Below are positions 1-11,806 of a stretch of 64,000 nucleotides of DNA, piece after piece. Numbering within the stretch: the first letter of the stretch is position 1; each line of letters begins with the position of its first letter. The position numbers and the translations under genes are program-made. The stretch covers positions 15,423,330 to 15,487,329 of the forward strand of contig JAMXBB010000002.1 of assembly GCA_024138015.1 (NCBI GenBank), in the 5' to 3' direction. Origin of the DNA: Lumnitzera littorea. Its lineage: Eukaryota > Streptophyta > Magnoliopsida > Myrtales > Combretaceae. Under the pieces are notes generated by a model. The model ran no database searches and was not told the DNA's origin. It saw nothing but the letters and a program-made list of their open reading frames with translations.

Positions 1-376
1 ATCGAATCGAACTGAATCAGTTTTAATTAGATTTAAAAAATTTATTAACCAAACCATATGATTATGTTCAATTTAAAAAAAAAAAAAAAACCGAACTATT
101 TTATTAGGTTCGGTTTGGAAAGGAGGTGAACCATACCAAATTGAAACTCGCTAACCCCTAATTACTACACCCATATGAGAAATAATTCTTTATTTAATAA
201 TTACTCATAGGGAAAAAAAAAGGTTAAATATGAACTCTAATATAAGCTTATTCTAACAACTATCAAATGATTACTTAAAAAATTAAATAACAAAAAGGAA
301 ACTAATAGATTTGATATTCCATAAATAAGATACCAATCTAATAAAATCCTAAAAATGAAAAAATAGATCTAATTAT
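1..376. other. AT-rich flank, no gene
   Basis: No coding region is visible. The start has scattered pieces resembling the AACCGAA-type motifs common in degenerate plant repeats, and an A-run at about 75-90. It ends in the 5-bp sequence ATTAT (372-376), which is the left target duplication of the next element. Confidence 0.5.
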
Positions 377-3287
377 TGTTATGCCCCGAAGTCATAAAGT
401 CGCAACAGTCATACCGTGTAAACCATTCTATGATAGTAACTGGCCTCACGGTGCTTATTATAAATATGATCTACATAAGGCATCGATGACTTTTCGCTTT
501 GAAGTAAACAATTCAATTAAGAATTTATCTAGAGTTACAGTAAGTATTAAAACTTTAAGTCAATATATATATAATTACATGTACATTACTGTAAAATTCT
601 CAAGTGATTCTACATCATATCATAACAGTCAGCTAATTTATATATCAAATATCAATCTTTCAGTCTTAAAAATACTAATGAGACTTTAGATATAAATTAA
701 CTTATTAGGCAAATTGATCCTTACACCCTCAAGCTTCAAAAGAGAACTAATCTTTGGATAGTTATAGGGCAACATATTAGTCAAAGTAATCAGAAGTCAG
801 GATCTGCAAAAGAATCTATACGAGTATGAGCAACTATAACTCAGTAAGTTGAAATAGAGATTCATGAATGTATACAAACACAAACAAGATTATCAAGCAA
901 TTATTTTCATGCAATGCAATAAGCAAGTATCATCACACAACATAGTTCCATTCGTTGTGAAATCAGAGTAATTTCACCCACTCTAATCCGGATTGAGGAG
1001 TTTTCATGTTATGCAACAACTTACGACCAAACCCAAGTTTATGCAATGAAGACATTGCTCCTCCTAAGACTATCTTTCGATCCAATGCCTTCATCCTCAC
1101 CGTAACTTCCTCTCCTGTCACTTAGTTCAGCTAAGGATGAGGAAAGGACCAAATTGTTATCCAACGCTATCTTTTTCGAAAGTATCGATATTTAGTTAGA
1201 GAATTCTAATGATCCCTTAAAGGGTTGTAATGCATGACAATTTAAAGTATTAGAGTTGATTAGGATTAGGTTCAATTTAAGGTGTTTAGACAATTTCACA
1301 CCAATCCAATTATAACAATCATCAATCACAACATAAATTCCAATACAAAGCCAGATACGCAAGCACATGCATAAAACTACTTACAATCACAATCATACAC
1401 AATTATAAGTCTTTGAGTACCCTAAAATAGTACTCTAAATACGGTGAAGTAATAAACTCAACTTATTTGGAATTTTTGGTTGCTTGGTTGCTTATTCACT
1501 CAATTGCAAGTTAGTTCGCCTTCGTGTATCCTATAATACAATTACGTCTTTTTAATACTTATACTTTGATGATATATATTTTAAGTTATGATTTAACTCA
1601 CTTCTCCATATATATCTATTATTTACTAACGATTCATTCTACATTAGCTTGAGATTCAGTTTCTGAATTAGATTCCAATTTTGGTTCTAAATTGTTTTCA
1701 ACTACGAAGAATCCTAAATACGCTTAAATCCTAATGTAAAATTAATTATATTAAGCTCGAGTATTATAATATCATAGTAGGTCTTAATTTAGTATTCTAA
1801 CATATTCGGTACACTTTAATCCTAATTAGGGTATTGGATTTTCCTCCCAATGTGAGAAAATCTTATATTTTTTATCCAATTACCTAAAATTAATGTTTGT
1901 ACCAAATTTATTTTGTACTAATATTATTATCACATTATCCAATTTAACCTATTATTTCATATTTATTAAAATCCCAACTTTACATATTACTAAATTTCCT
2001 ACAATTACCACATAATTCCCATATTAATTACAATTAACGTTCCAAATGTTAGGATTAGGTTTCCACATCAAATATTAACATCCTTAAACATCTAATTACC
2101 CTCTAAGTTAGTAATTAATCATTTAATCATTTAATTAAGCCAAAATTACCTATTTTTCTCATCATTTTAGGGCTAAAAAATTACTTAAAATTTTTGAAAA
2201 TTAATTTTAAAAAAATGGCTCCATGGCATTGTTCTACATCACTTAAGTATTCTACAAAAAAAAAATTGTGCTCCAAACTACACTCAAAGCTTATTTATTT
2301 CTAATTTTAAATATGCTCGGTTTTGTCCAATTTCTTAAGAATCTTATATTTACATACATGATTAAACTTAATCACTATTTTTCCCTAAATCTAAATACAA
2401 TAAAACATCATAATAATAAATTTCATAATTTTTTAGACATAATTAATAATTTTAAAGAATTTTGCAAAATCAGAGGAAACTTAAAACTCACCTGGTTCAA
2501 GAGCTTTTTGGCCTCCAACACCGATTCAGATGTGTCGGCCAGTCCAGGTGGTCAGTGTGGAGTAGGGTGGTGGTGGTGATTCGGTTTCAGGCGGTCGTGA
2601 TGTATGGGTTCGGCCTACTTGCCCTAACTGTACAGATTTGGGCAAAAAAATTCTAAAACCCTAATTTCCCTCTCAATTTTTGTTCTCTCAATTTTTTTCA
2701 ATTCCCAACTGACCAAATGAGCTCTGTAAATTTTCTTGCTATTTATAGGGTCTTAAAGCAATTATAGTGCATTAATTTAGACAAGACAAGGCCTATATCT
2801 CTACTATTTTTACTTTTTAAGTGTTTGTTTTTAATTGGTTAATATTTTCTTTCTTCTCCCCTTGTTGCCACGACTTGATCTAGATCATTCCTCATTTCCT
2901 TGATTTTTTTCTAATTTTTCCTTAATTTTTTTATAATTTTCTTTAATTATTTAGCAAATTTTTAGCTAATTTCAGGCAATTTAGGTAATTTCGCATATTT
3001 CTACCTACACGTAAATATATATGGGGTATAAGTAAACACTCCTAAATATTATTTAGGTCATTATATGATTTTTAATATACATATAATTTATCTCTAGCGA
3101 TTTATTAATTATCGAAATGCATTTCTTATTATTTATTTTCTTAAATTCAAACTTATAGGGTTACTTTTACTAATATTTTTAACTTTAATTTATAATTTAG
3201 ATTTAATCGGATCTTTTAACTCATCGCCCTAAACTTTGTGTATTAAATTCGATCCTACGGTTACTTAACTTATCTTTAAGGCTTATA
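377..3287 (-). mobile_element. Solo LTR, family S, copy 1
   Basis: A 2,911-bp non-coding element flanked by a perfect 5-bp duplication ATTAT (372-376 and 3288-3292). On the + strand it begins TGTTATGCCCCGAAG and ends GCTTATA. Other copies show the ends were TGTTACGCC...GGCTTACA, so this copy lost its terminal CA to TA. The strand is set by a TATAAATA box on the - strand (2740-2747). No protein domain is present; short ORFs inside it are not conserved between copies. TG...CA ends with a 5-bp duplication fit an LTR left alone after recombination between two LTRs. The parent element is not in this window. Confidence 0.85.
2486..2747 (-). promoter_or_regulatory. TATA box and downstream splice donor in S copy 1
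   Basis: On the - strand a TATAAATA box (2740-2747) is followed 256 bases later by CAG|GTGAGT, a consensus plant 5' splice site (2486-2494). The same pair at the same distance is found in copies 2, 5 and 6. It probably marks the U3/R boundary and a spliced leader; transcription itself is inferred. Confidence 0.6.
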
Positions 3288-3590
3288 ATTATAATAAAAC
3301 CATGCCTAGCACCTAAATAACATTAAGAAAAATTACTAAAATCTATTTTATCTTCTAATGTACATAAAAAACATTCATGTTGTTTATCTCATCTTTCTTT
3401 CTTTCTTTCTTTTTTTTTTTTTTTTTGCATAGATATGTACAATAAACTTAACTAAACTAGTTTATTTATTCTAAAAGCATTAGATAATGTGCTTTGACCA
3501 TATAAACAGCATTATAAAGAAAAATAATTATCTCTAGAAAGGCATCCATATATTGTAGAATGCTAAAACTTAATATTACTCTTATCTTCC
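3288..3590. other. AT-rich host spacer
   Basis: No gene is seen between S copy 1 and element X. It contains a CTTT repeat followed by a T-run (about 3391-3426). Its last five bases, CTTCC (3586-3590), are the left target duplication of X; the right copy is CTTCT (49312-49316). Confidence 0.5.
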
Positions 3591-4086
3591 TGTTGATAGC
3601 GTCTTTTGGACATAGGCTCTTCAAGCTTGTCCCGACCTTGGTGTGGCTTACAGCCTATGACCAACCATCCTTAACCCAAGCCTAAAACACAACGTGACCA
3701 ACTAAAGGAAGCCTTTAATGGCTAAAAGACTCCAATTAAGACTAGGAGACCAAGTCAAGCAATCACCTCCTATATATCCGAGGCACGTTAAAGACCATAA
3801 TCTCATTCTCCAAAACTTGTAGAAATGGCTCTGCTCATTAATTGCTCTTTGACTGCCAGCGTCACTCCCTTATAAATATAAGACCATCGCCCAATAATAA
3901 ATCACTCGATACTTTGTATACTTAAACCTCCTAATTGCTCTCAAGCTCTCATACTCTCTAAATATTCATAACTGACTTCACTATTGGAGTGATCGGCCGT
4001 CCTTGGCCTAAGCTTAGAACACAGCGTAACTAATTAAAGGAGGCCTCTAATGGCTAAAAGACTCCGGATAAGATTAGGAGACCAAG
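3591..4086 (+). repeat. X 5' LTR, first part, with internal duplication
   Basis: Matches the start of the X 3' LTR at 48797. At about 3987 the sequence jumps back: 3988-4086 repeats what was already read from about 3670. The 5' LTR therefore has a partial tandem duplication of roughly 320 bp, and the second unit continues after G1 at 22909. A TATA box (CTTATAAATA) lies at about 3870. G1 inserted at CCAAG (4082-4086). Confidence 0.75.
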
Positions 4087-4928
4087 TGATGCGTCTCCAG
4101 GGTCAAATACATGAAGAGGCACCACAACGAAGCGAACCAGAAAGAAACAAAGAAAAAGCTAGCAAACTCCGGGCAGCTACCGAATGGATTTGACATACCA
4201 CTCAATCCTACTCAGTCAACAATCCTCCAAATATGACACATCAATCCAAATTGAAGGATGACTCAGCACTACTCCTTGCTAAAAGGAATAGATAAGAGTT
4301 AAATGATAACGAGAACACTAAGGTTGCTCAAGGTAAATAATTTTATATTAAAAGTTAAATGTCTGCATACAAGGAAAGTAGGAGTTTATATACTTACTCA
4401 CTAAGGTTATTTTATATGTATAAAAAGACAAAAGGGTATTTTACAATTATATTACATGAATTATACCAAAAAGGAGTAAAAAGGACAAAAAATATCCAGT
4501 ACGGAAAGAAAGAATCATTCTGAAACATTGTGTCAGAAAGCACGTATCACTTGATGGCTATATATCAAGAGTATGATATAACATGGGTAGAAACAAGAAG
4601 TGCTAATAGTCAAGGGCCGACCTGATTTGGATCAGGTCCGAAGCCAATCATCCTAGCAAAAAGGTTAGCTGTCTTGAAATCAAACGCCAGTACATCAAGT
4701 CAAGAGCTCGGCTCGGTTAGTTTTAGGCTGCCTTCTGAGTTAGGACTTTGCTGTTGGGCAGAAGCATATTGGACACACATGAGGATCTAACACACAGGTC
4801 GGTTAGAGGTTGGATCGGGACAGGAGTCCCTATCTCAACTATGGCTTAAAACTAGTATTTTCCATGCAAGCCCTTGAAGTCCTCTAGCTCGGCTTCTTGT
4901 GATCGGTCTAGAGGGTTAATTCCTATCA
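4087..4928 (-). repeat. G1 3' LTR
   Basis: 842 bp, in sense orientation TGATAGGAAT...GACGCATCA. It matches 22068-22908 throughout. The last part of the pol frame extends into it from 5073 to the stop just below 4855. Confidence 0.85.
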
Positions 4929-5125
4929 TCTGCCTGGGGTTAGAAAGATTTGTCCTCAAATCTGAAGCGGTTTTTACTTGTTCTTCTAAGGCGCTTGTAA
5001 GGTCTTCTGTAGATTGATGTTGAATCAGATTGGACACATTGAAGGTAGAGGAGATACCATAGTCATCAAGCAACTCGATCTGATAAGCGTTGCAGTTGAT
5101 CTTCTTCAGGACCTTGAATAAGTCG
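4852..5125 (-). pseudogene. G1 pol C-terminal tail
   Basis: The - strand reads a decayed pol tail with the motifs NAYQIEL and DDYGISSTFNVSNL, the conserved end of plant gypsy polyproteins just after integrase. G3 has the parallel NAYKLEL and EDYGISNTFNIANL. The frame crosses the LTR start (TGATAGG, 4928) without a stop and adds about 24 residues from LTR sequence. Upstream it is broken at 5125/5126 by S copy 2 and resumes at 8182. I see no clear chromodomain. Confidence 0.75.
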
Positions 5126-8100
5126 AATAAGACCTACAATTAGCTACTCAGAGTATAGCTTGTACAATTTAAAGCGATCGGTTAAAAGATCCGATTAAGC
5201 CTAAATTATCAAATAAAATTAGAAATATTAGTAAAAGCAATCTCATAAATTCGAATTTAAGAAAATAAGTAATAACATAAAAGAATATAAAATTTTCAAA
5301 TTTTAAGTATATTACTCGTTATTTATCGAAAATTCGTAAAATGCATTCCAATAAATAACAAATTACTAGAGATAAATTATATGAACATTAAAAATCATAA
5401 AATAACTTAAATTATATTTAGGAGTATTTATTTATACTATATATGAATTTACATGTATGTAGAAATATGCGTAATTACTTAAAATACGTGAAATATTTTT
5501 AAAATAAGGTTAATTAATTAAAGAAAATTCATAATTAATTAAGGAAATATCAATAAAATTATAGAAAATTAAGGAAAAGTCTAGAAATGGGTCATGGCAG
5601 CTGGGGGAAGAAAAAAAAAATTAACCAATTAAATTAAGCCAACCAAAAAGCAAATTTAGAAGAGGATAATGCTCATGTCTAGTCAAATTAATGTATAAAA
5701 AATCTCCTAAGGCCCTATAAATACCCAAAATTTTGCAAAAGTTCATTTAGGCAGTTGGGAATCTAGAAAAATTGAGAGAGCACCAAAAAGAAAGAGTTAG
5801 GGTTTTCTTACAAAAATTAGGAAAAATATGTGCAATTAGGGCTTTAGAAGGAAACCCATACCCGACGGCCTCCCGAAAACAAACGGCCACCACCACACTA
5901 CTCCACCACCACCAACTAACTTGGCTGGCACCCCTAAGGCCGCCATTAGTAACCGAAATCCTAATGGTCAGGTGAGTCTGATTCTAGGCTGATTTTATGA
6001 AATTTATTAAAATTATTAATTTTATTCAAAAAATTATGTAATTTATTATTATGGTGTTTTATGGTATGTAGATTTAAGGAAAAATTTTAGTTTGATGATT
6101 TTGTGTCTAGAATTATATTGTCTTTAAGAAATCATACAAACTCAAACTTTGTTCGGTTTAGAAATAAATAGGTTAAGGAATGTAGTTTTGAACTCAAAAT
6201 TTTTGTATAGACTACTTAGGTGATATAAAACAGTACCACGAAGCCCTTTTTCAAAAATGAATTTTTGAAATTTTTAAGCCTTAAAATGATACATAAAATG
6301 GGTTATTTTTTGTTAAATGGTTAATTATTGATTTAATACATAATTATATGTTTTAGGATATTCAAATTTGATGAAGTATGATATTTGTAGCATTTAGGGT
6401 GTTAGATATAATTATTAGGATATTATGTAGTATATACGTAATAGGTAAAAATAGTGTATTTTAAGATAATTTTGTAAATTAGGAGTAAAATCTGATTTAG
6501 GATTAAATTATATATTTTGAGATATTAATTGATGTTGGGAGATGATAATTGAAGTGATAGAAATATTATACGTGTATTATGTATATAATAAATAATAATA
6601 CATAATATGCATAAGTTGAAAATATAATAAATAGAAGATATTAAAATAAAAATTGATATTATACTAATGATAGGAATATATAATAAATCTGATAGAAAAA
6701 TTAAATTTAGGTAATTATATAAAAAATATAAGAATTTCTCATATCGGGAGTAAATTCGATACACTAATAAGAATTTAACTGTGTCGAGTAAAATAAAATA
6801 TTGACTAAGGGTAATTGTGGTATTTAGGATACCTGGAAGTAATATGATTAATTTCACATTATGGGTTGAAATGAGTTTCTAGAGTTCATGTATAAAACTA
6901 TACTTAGAAACTAAATTAGAAATTAAACTAAAACCTAATTTAAAAATCAATGCGGAAAATGAACCAAAACCTAGCCCCAAACCGAGAATAATTGTAAAAG
7001 ATTTGAGAACCTAGATAATTGGACATATTAAACTCTAAACTAAAAATAATAATAAGTGTTATGGGATAAAAAAAACCTATAACAATTATATGAAAACTGA
7101 GACAACGTTAGTATTATAGGGATCATTGGCGATAGACTGAATGAGTCCTACCTCAAGTGAGCAAGTAAGGAGTCGAGGTAAGTTGGGATTAATACAGTGT
7201 TATATTTTGGAGGCTTAAAATTGTACTTTATTGTGCTTGTTCTGAGCTGATAATATAATTTTGATTTGCTGCTTGGCTTGTATTATATGATTTGTATAAA
7301 ATGATTAATCACCTTAAACTGGACCTAATCAAATATATAACCTGTAAACATAAATTGGACCTGCATAGCAACCCATTAAAGGAACCCTATGATTCTCCAG
7401 CCAAATATCGACCCTTTTAAAAGGGATAGCGCTGGATAGCATAATTAATCCTCTCTTCATCCTTAGTCGAACTAAATGACAGGTGAAGAGGTCGCGGTAA
7501 GGGTAAAGTCAATGGTTCGAAGGTAGTCGCGGAAGGAGTAGTGTCTCCATTACACAAGCTTGGGTTTGGTTATGAGATGTTACATTAAAGGCAACTCCTC
7601 AACCCGGATTAAAGCTGGTGTAATTTCTCTAAACTCACAACGGGTCGGATAACGTCGTGCAATGGCATTTGCTTGAACATGCATTATACCTAATAATTTG
7701 GTTGATAATCTTGTTTGTGTTTGTGGTATAGTTTTAAGTCTCCATCCTAACTTACTAAACTATGATTGCTCATATCCCTATAGATGTTATTGCAAGTACT
7801 AACTAGGAAGCGGCTTATATCAACCCTAAAGCTAGCAACTACAGGATTCTAGGGAGTGAGAATGTAAACTAAAGACTAAATACACTTTCTAGTTAGATTT
7901 ATTTTAAAGCTTTTAGCATTAGTTTACAAATTACTCAATTAAATTGCGACTAGATTGCTAAATCTTGTAAGATACTCAGATTATTTTAATGCAAGTATGT
8001 GTTTTTCTTAAGTTCATAAGTAAATAACTTATTTAAATTATGAACTATTTACTTCAAAGATGAGTTAGTCGCGGACGCCTTGTATAAATCAAGTCTAAGA

Positions 8101-8181
8101 TAACAGTTGTATAACCAGCTTTTATCTTAGAATGATTTGTATGGTGGGACTGTTACGACTCTACCACTTCAAGGCGTAACA
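5126..8181 (+). mobile_element. Solo LTR, family S, copy 2
   Basis: A 3,056-bp insertion splitting the G1 pol frame between the sequence ending at 8182 (- strand ...LSLRDDS) and the tail at 5125. Its right end is GGCGTAACA; the left end is worn (AATAAG where TGTAAG is expected). A 41-base stretch at 5136-5178 aligns with the end of copy 6. I could not find a clear target duplication (AGTCG left, GACTA right). It has a TATAAATA box (5716-5723) and a CAG|GTGAGT donor. No genuine coding region is present. Confidence 0.8.
5716..5977 (+). promoter_or_regulatory. TATA box and downstream splice donor in S copy 2
   Basis: TATAAATA at 5716-5723 and CAG|GTGAGT with the intron GT at 5972-5973, spacing 256 bases. 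Between them is a leader with a GAGAGAGCACC-like segment and a short ORF (5772-5975) that is not conserved in other copies. Confidence 0.6.
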
Positions 8182-9028
8182 GACTATCATCTCGAAGGGA
8201 TAGTTTGCTTTGTCTTAAGTGTGGGAATCACTCTTGGCTAAGGTGAATCCATATTAGGTCTTCTGGTTGGAAAGAAACAATTCGGCAACCTCGACTACCA
8301 ATCTCTTGCTATCTCTAATTAAATTTGGCAATCTTCTTTGTTTTGGACTAGTGCAGTTCGTGTAATTTTCAAGCTTCATCAACTTTCGATTGACTCTCTT
8401 CAGTAGCTGTTAGGTTGCTGATCATGTCCAGGGGAATGGTTAGGTTAAGGCCATAGACAACCTTGAACGGGCTCTTCCCTGTTGTGCTATGGACAATTCG
8501 GTTGTATGCGAACTCCATGACTGGTAGGCATAGATCCCAATCCCTTAAGTTCTTCCTTACATTAGCTCTGAGCACATTGCCTAGTGTCCTATTCACCACT
8601 TCAGTCTAACCATCAGTCTGAGGGTGACTATTAAAGCTAAATATTAGTTTAGTCCCAAGTCACCTCCAAAGAGTCTTCTAGAAATAGCTCAAAAATTTTG
8701 TGTTTAGATTTGAGACAATAGTCTTCGATACTCCATATACTTGGACAACCTCTTGCAAAAACAAGTCGGTAATGTATAAAGCATCGTTAGTCTCATGGCA
8801 TGAAATCAAGTGCACCATCTTGCTAAAATGGTCCACTACAACAAAAATATAATCTTTTCCTCTAGATGTCCAAGGCAACCTTAGGATAAAGTCCATGCTA
8901 AGGTCGACCCATGGTAAGGTAGGCATTGGTAAAGGCATGTATTCTCCATAGGGTTCGCTCTTCCCCTTAGCACGCTTACACACTTCACAACGACCCACTA
9001 TCTTATGGATATCCTTAGCCAGACTTAA
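8182..9028 (-). pseudogene. G1 integrase, C-terminal part
   Basis: The - strand encodes the integrase zinc-binding end and catalytic core. It starts AKDIHKIVGRCEVCKRAKGK, whose two cysteines end the HHCC zinc finger, then LSMDFILRLP with a core aspartate, and FAYNR and FKVVYG further on. Stops and a frame change separate the parts at 8678-8998 and 8369-8599. The upstream part continues at 15475, after G2: the pieces FYW and SLAKDI meet at the insertion point, so G2 entered within a few codons here. G2's possible target duplication is CTTAA (9024-9028) against TCTAG (15475-15479), differing by three transitions, so it is weak. Confidence 0.8.
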
Positions 9029-9951
9029 TGATGGGAATTAAGCTACGGGACCCTTGACCCGCAGTCGAGCTTAAGGATTAGAGGGGCTAGCACGACGAAT
9101 CCTCATGTTCCAACCAACCCTTGCCGAAGCCGAATACTTATTTACCGAGTCACCTCTAAGGCCGTACCATATGACCGCCTTTTATTCTGTGGCATGTCGA
9201 GTTGACGATTACTCTCTATTGCCGAGTTGACTATTACTCTCTATTGTCAAGCCACATGATCATTCGGCATCATCCTTGCCAAGAAGCCGAAAGGGAGAAT
9301 CTGGATTGATTAAGCCATTCCTGCTCGAACAAGCCCATCCGTCTGTACTTTTTGTCCGCATCTCCTAACGATCCCACCAATGCCACATCCCCACTGTACA
9401 ATGCCACATCCCCACTGTACAATGTCACATGTAGAATCTGTAGCACTAATGATTTTTTTCTTTATATATTCATTTTTACCTCTTTGTAACATGTACAATG
9501 CCCCTTTGTAACATGTACATTACCCCTTTAAGAAATGTCCTTTTTGTCTTTTCCTTTTTGGGCAAGTTGCCCTAACTTACGGGTATAAATACTCTGTACT
9601 TATAGTTGTAAGATCATCAGTTTTACCTTCAATACACTGGAGTGCTTTCTTCCTTGTATAAACACTACTTGTTTACTCTTGACATCACTCTTATCCTTTC
9701 CCTTAAGCAAGGTTAGGTAGCGAGTAACCTCACTAGACCAATTCGTGTGTCATATCGAATTGTGCTGTAAGTCCTCAGAAGTTCCTTTAGTGTATCATAT
9801 CCTCTGAAAATGTTCGTGAGTTTTTGCTTATTGTTCCATTTGTCTTATCACTCTTTCCGTACCTTTCCCCATTTACCCATTTTTGAGCTTTCTGCAAGCT
9901 TGGACCCATCCAGTGACTGGCATTGTCTATTCTTAGTCATAGTTCGCACCA
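9029..9951 (+). repeat. G2 5' LTR
   Basis: 923 bp, TGATGGGAAT...GTTCGCACCA. It matches the 3' copy at 14619-15474, which is about 67 bp shorter. The difference includes a near-duplicate of CCACATCCCCACTGTACAAT at about 9385-9425, present only here. Confidence 0.85.
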
Positions 9952-9954
9952 TCT

Positions 9955-9966
9955 TGGTATCAGAGC
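9955..9966 (+). other. G2 primer-binding site
   Basis: TGGTATCAGAGC, the exact 12-base match to the 3' end of plant initiator-Met tRNA, three bases after the LTR end. Confidence 0.9.
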
Positions 9967-10115
9967 AGAGGTTTTGTGTGAACTAAAGTTAGTTCTTCTT
10001 GAATTTCTATTGTGCTCTATTTTGCCTATGTGAAATAGAGTCGGTTATTGAGTTTATTTGACTACTGTATTTTTAGCTGTTCACTTTCTGAAGTGTTTAT
10101 TTAAATTCTGAATCT

Positions 10116-11250
10116 GTGAAAAAAGAAATGACAAACCTAAATATGAATGTTAGTACTAGTGATGATAATGGAGTTGTCTACTATGGGCGTCAGTCTCAAG
10201 GAACTCCCAAAAGCATTGACAAGAAGCTCGATGAGATAGCTAACCTCTTGGTAGATTTGACCCGAGCTATTCATGCATTGTCTTGCCAACCCACTGAGGC
10301 CGTACAAAACACTCCACAAGCTGCTCAACTTGTTAGAGGTTAGAACCCAGCTCGGCCAATTCAAGGTAGAGTATTTGGTAGACGAATAAGGCGATGGATA
10401 GACCTGAAAGAGCTTGATGAAGAGGAAAAAGAATATTTTGTAAAGGAGCGTGTATGAGTCCCCAAAGCATTCGACCATGTGAAGCTTCAGATTCTGAGTT
10501 TCAATGGATTTGGTAATACTGATGAATATCTGGATTAGGAAGAGAAGGTAGAGCATAAGTTTGATTATTACCAATATGAGGATTACGAGAAAGTGAGGAC
10601 TGTTGCTATTAAATTTTCCGGATATGTCGCTATGTAGTAGAAGAATTTTCAGGCCATGAGAAGAAAAGAGGGGCACTGAGAGATTAATACTTGGCTTGAG
10701 ATGAAGAGAGTGCTCAGAAATAGATTCGTGCTGGAAACATATCTCCAAGATACTTTCACTCAGCTTCAAGAGCTGAAACAAGTAGGTCGAACTATTGATG
10801 AGTATGTTCAGGAATTCCAAATGCTTACGATACGATGCGAAGTGGAGGAACCACTAGCTCGAACAGTCTCAAGATTTATTTGTGGGTTAAGAGGAGACAT
10901 CCGAGACATTGTAAAACTCCAATGATTTGATACGATGGATGAAGCTGTTAGGATTGCCCAGTGTATAGAGAGGCGAAGAGGAAGCTGAGCAACGACCCAA
11001 ATGCTGACTAACCAACCAGGATAAGCAAGTAACCTGACTTTGCCGAGTACCAAGCCGAGCAAAAGGGTTGATGTCAGAGCCAAGCAAAAAAGCCAACCTG
11101 AAGATGTAGTACCGACCCGAACGTATGAGAAAGGGCAAGGGTCTAGCAGGAAGACTAGCCAGATCAAATGCTTCAAGTACTAAGGGTTCGGACATATGGC
11201 TACTCAGTGCCCAAACCAAAAGACGAAGGTCATTAAGGGAGATATCCCGA
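10116..11250 (+). pseudogene. G2 gag, with zinc knuckle
   Basis: The capsid-type Gag of G2 begins about 10128 (MTNLNMNVS; an in-frame ATG lies 12 bases earlier). The open part gives a coiled segment (DKKLDEIANLLVDLT), then the retrotransposon-gag core with TWLEMKRVLRNRF and LQELKQVGRTIDEYVQEF (10701-10925). In-frame stops interrupt it. At 10635-10640 there are two TAG codons where G1 and G3 read two tryptophans. The zinc knuckle (11169-11210) keeps the C-x8-H-x4-C spacing, but its second cysteine is tyrosine and a stop follows. Confidence 0.85.
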
Positions 11251-11371
11251 AGTTAAACTTAGAGATATAGATGAGGAACTCGAGGAGGAGGAGGTTCTTA
11301 CCAAGAAGGAGAATGCCGAGAAAGAGTTTATTGAGGAAGACGTGTATGCTAAGGACTTAGATTAGCTACGC

Positions 11372-11806
11372 ATGGTTGTTCGACGCACTATGAGCGTAGA
11401 ACCCTCACGAGAGGAGGAGCAGAGAGAGAACTTATTTCATATCACCTGCAAGGTGAATGAACAGACATACGCCTTCATCATGGACAATAGGAGTTGCACC
11501 AATGTGGTGTCAACCGACCTAGTCTCAAAACTGAAGTTGCCGACTGTTGCACATTCGAAGCCGTACAAGTTGTATTGGTTGAGTGAGAAGGGAGCATTAC
11601 ACGTCATTCAGCAAATACTGTTACCAATCATTATTAGTAATTACTTTAACCAGATCCTCTGTGACGTACTGCTCATGTGCGCTTCTTACGTATTGTTAGG
11701 AAGACCATGGTTGTTTGACAGTTACAGGAATACCTACATGCTTAAGAAGGATGACCGGAAGATCACGTTAAATCCGATGCTGTTGAGAGAAGTTCAAAAG
11801 TTATAG
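11372..11806 (+). pseudogene. G2 aspartic protease
   Basis: A 144-residue open stretch with the retroviral-type protease region. The catalytic motif is DNRSCTNVVS where G1 has DGGSFTNVV and G3 DSGNYTNVAS, so the glycine after the catalytic aspartate is lost. Conserved KPYKLYWL and GALHV follow, then LLGRPWLFD. It belongs to the gag-pol frame and is separated from RT by a stop at 11804-11806. Confidence 0.8.

Noticed and set aside
6525..6857. 110-residue ORF on the - strand in S copy 2
   Set aside because: Composition (I, L, Y, F) reflects AT-rich DNA; it is not open in the other five S copies.
5121..8186. Target duplication of S copy 2
   Set aside because: AGTCG and GACTA share no useful match; the insertion is supported by the split G1 reading frame instead.
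10137..10820. 227-residue ORF on the - strand
   Set aside because: It is the reverse-strand shadow of the G2 gag region; no domain or typical composition, and the + strand reads a recognisable gag.
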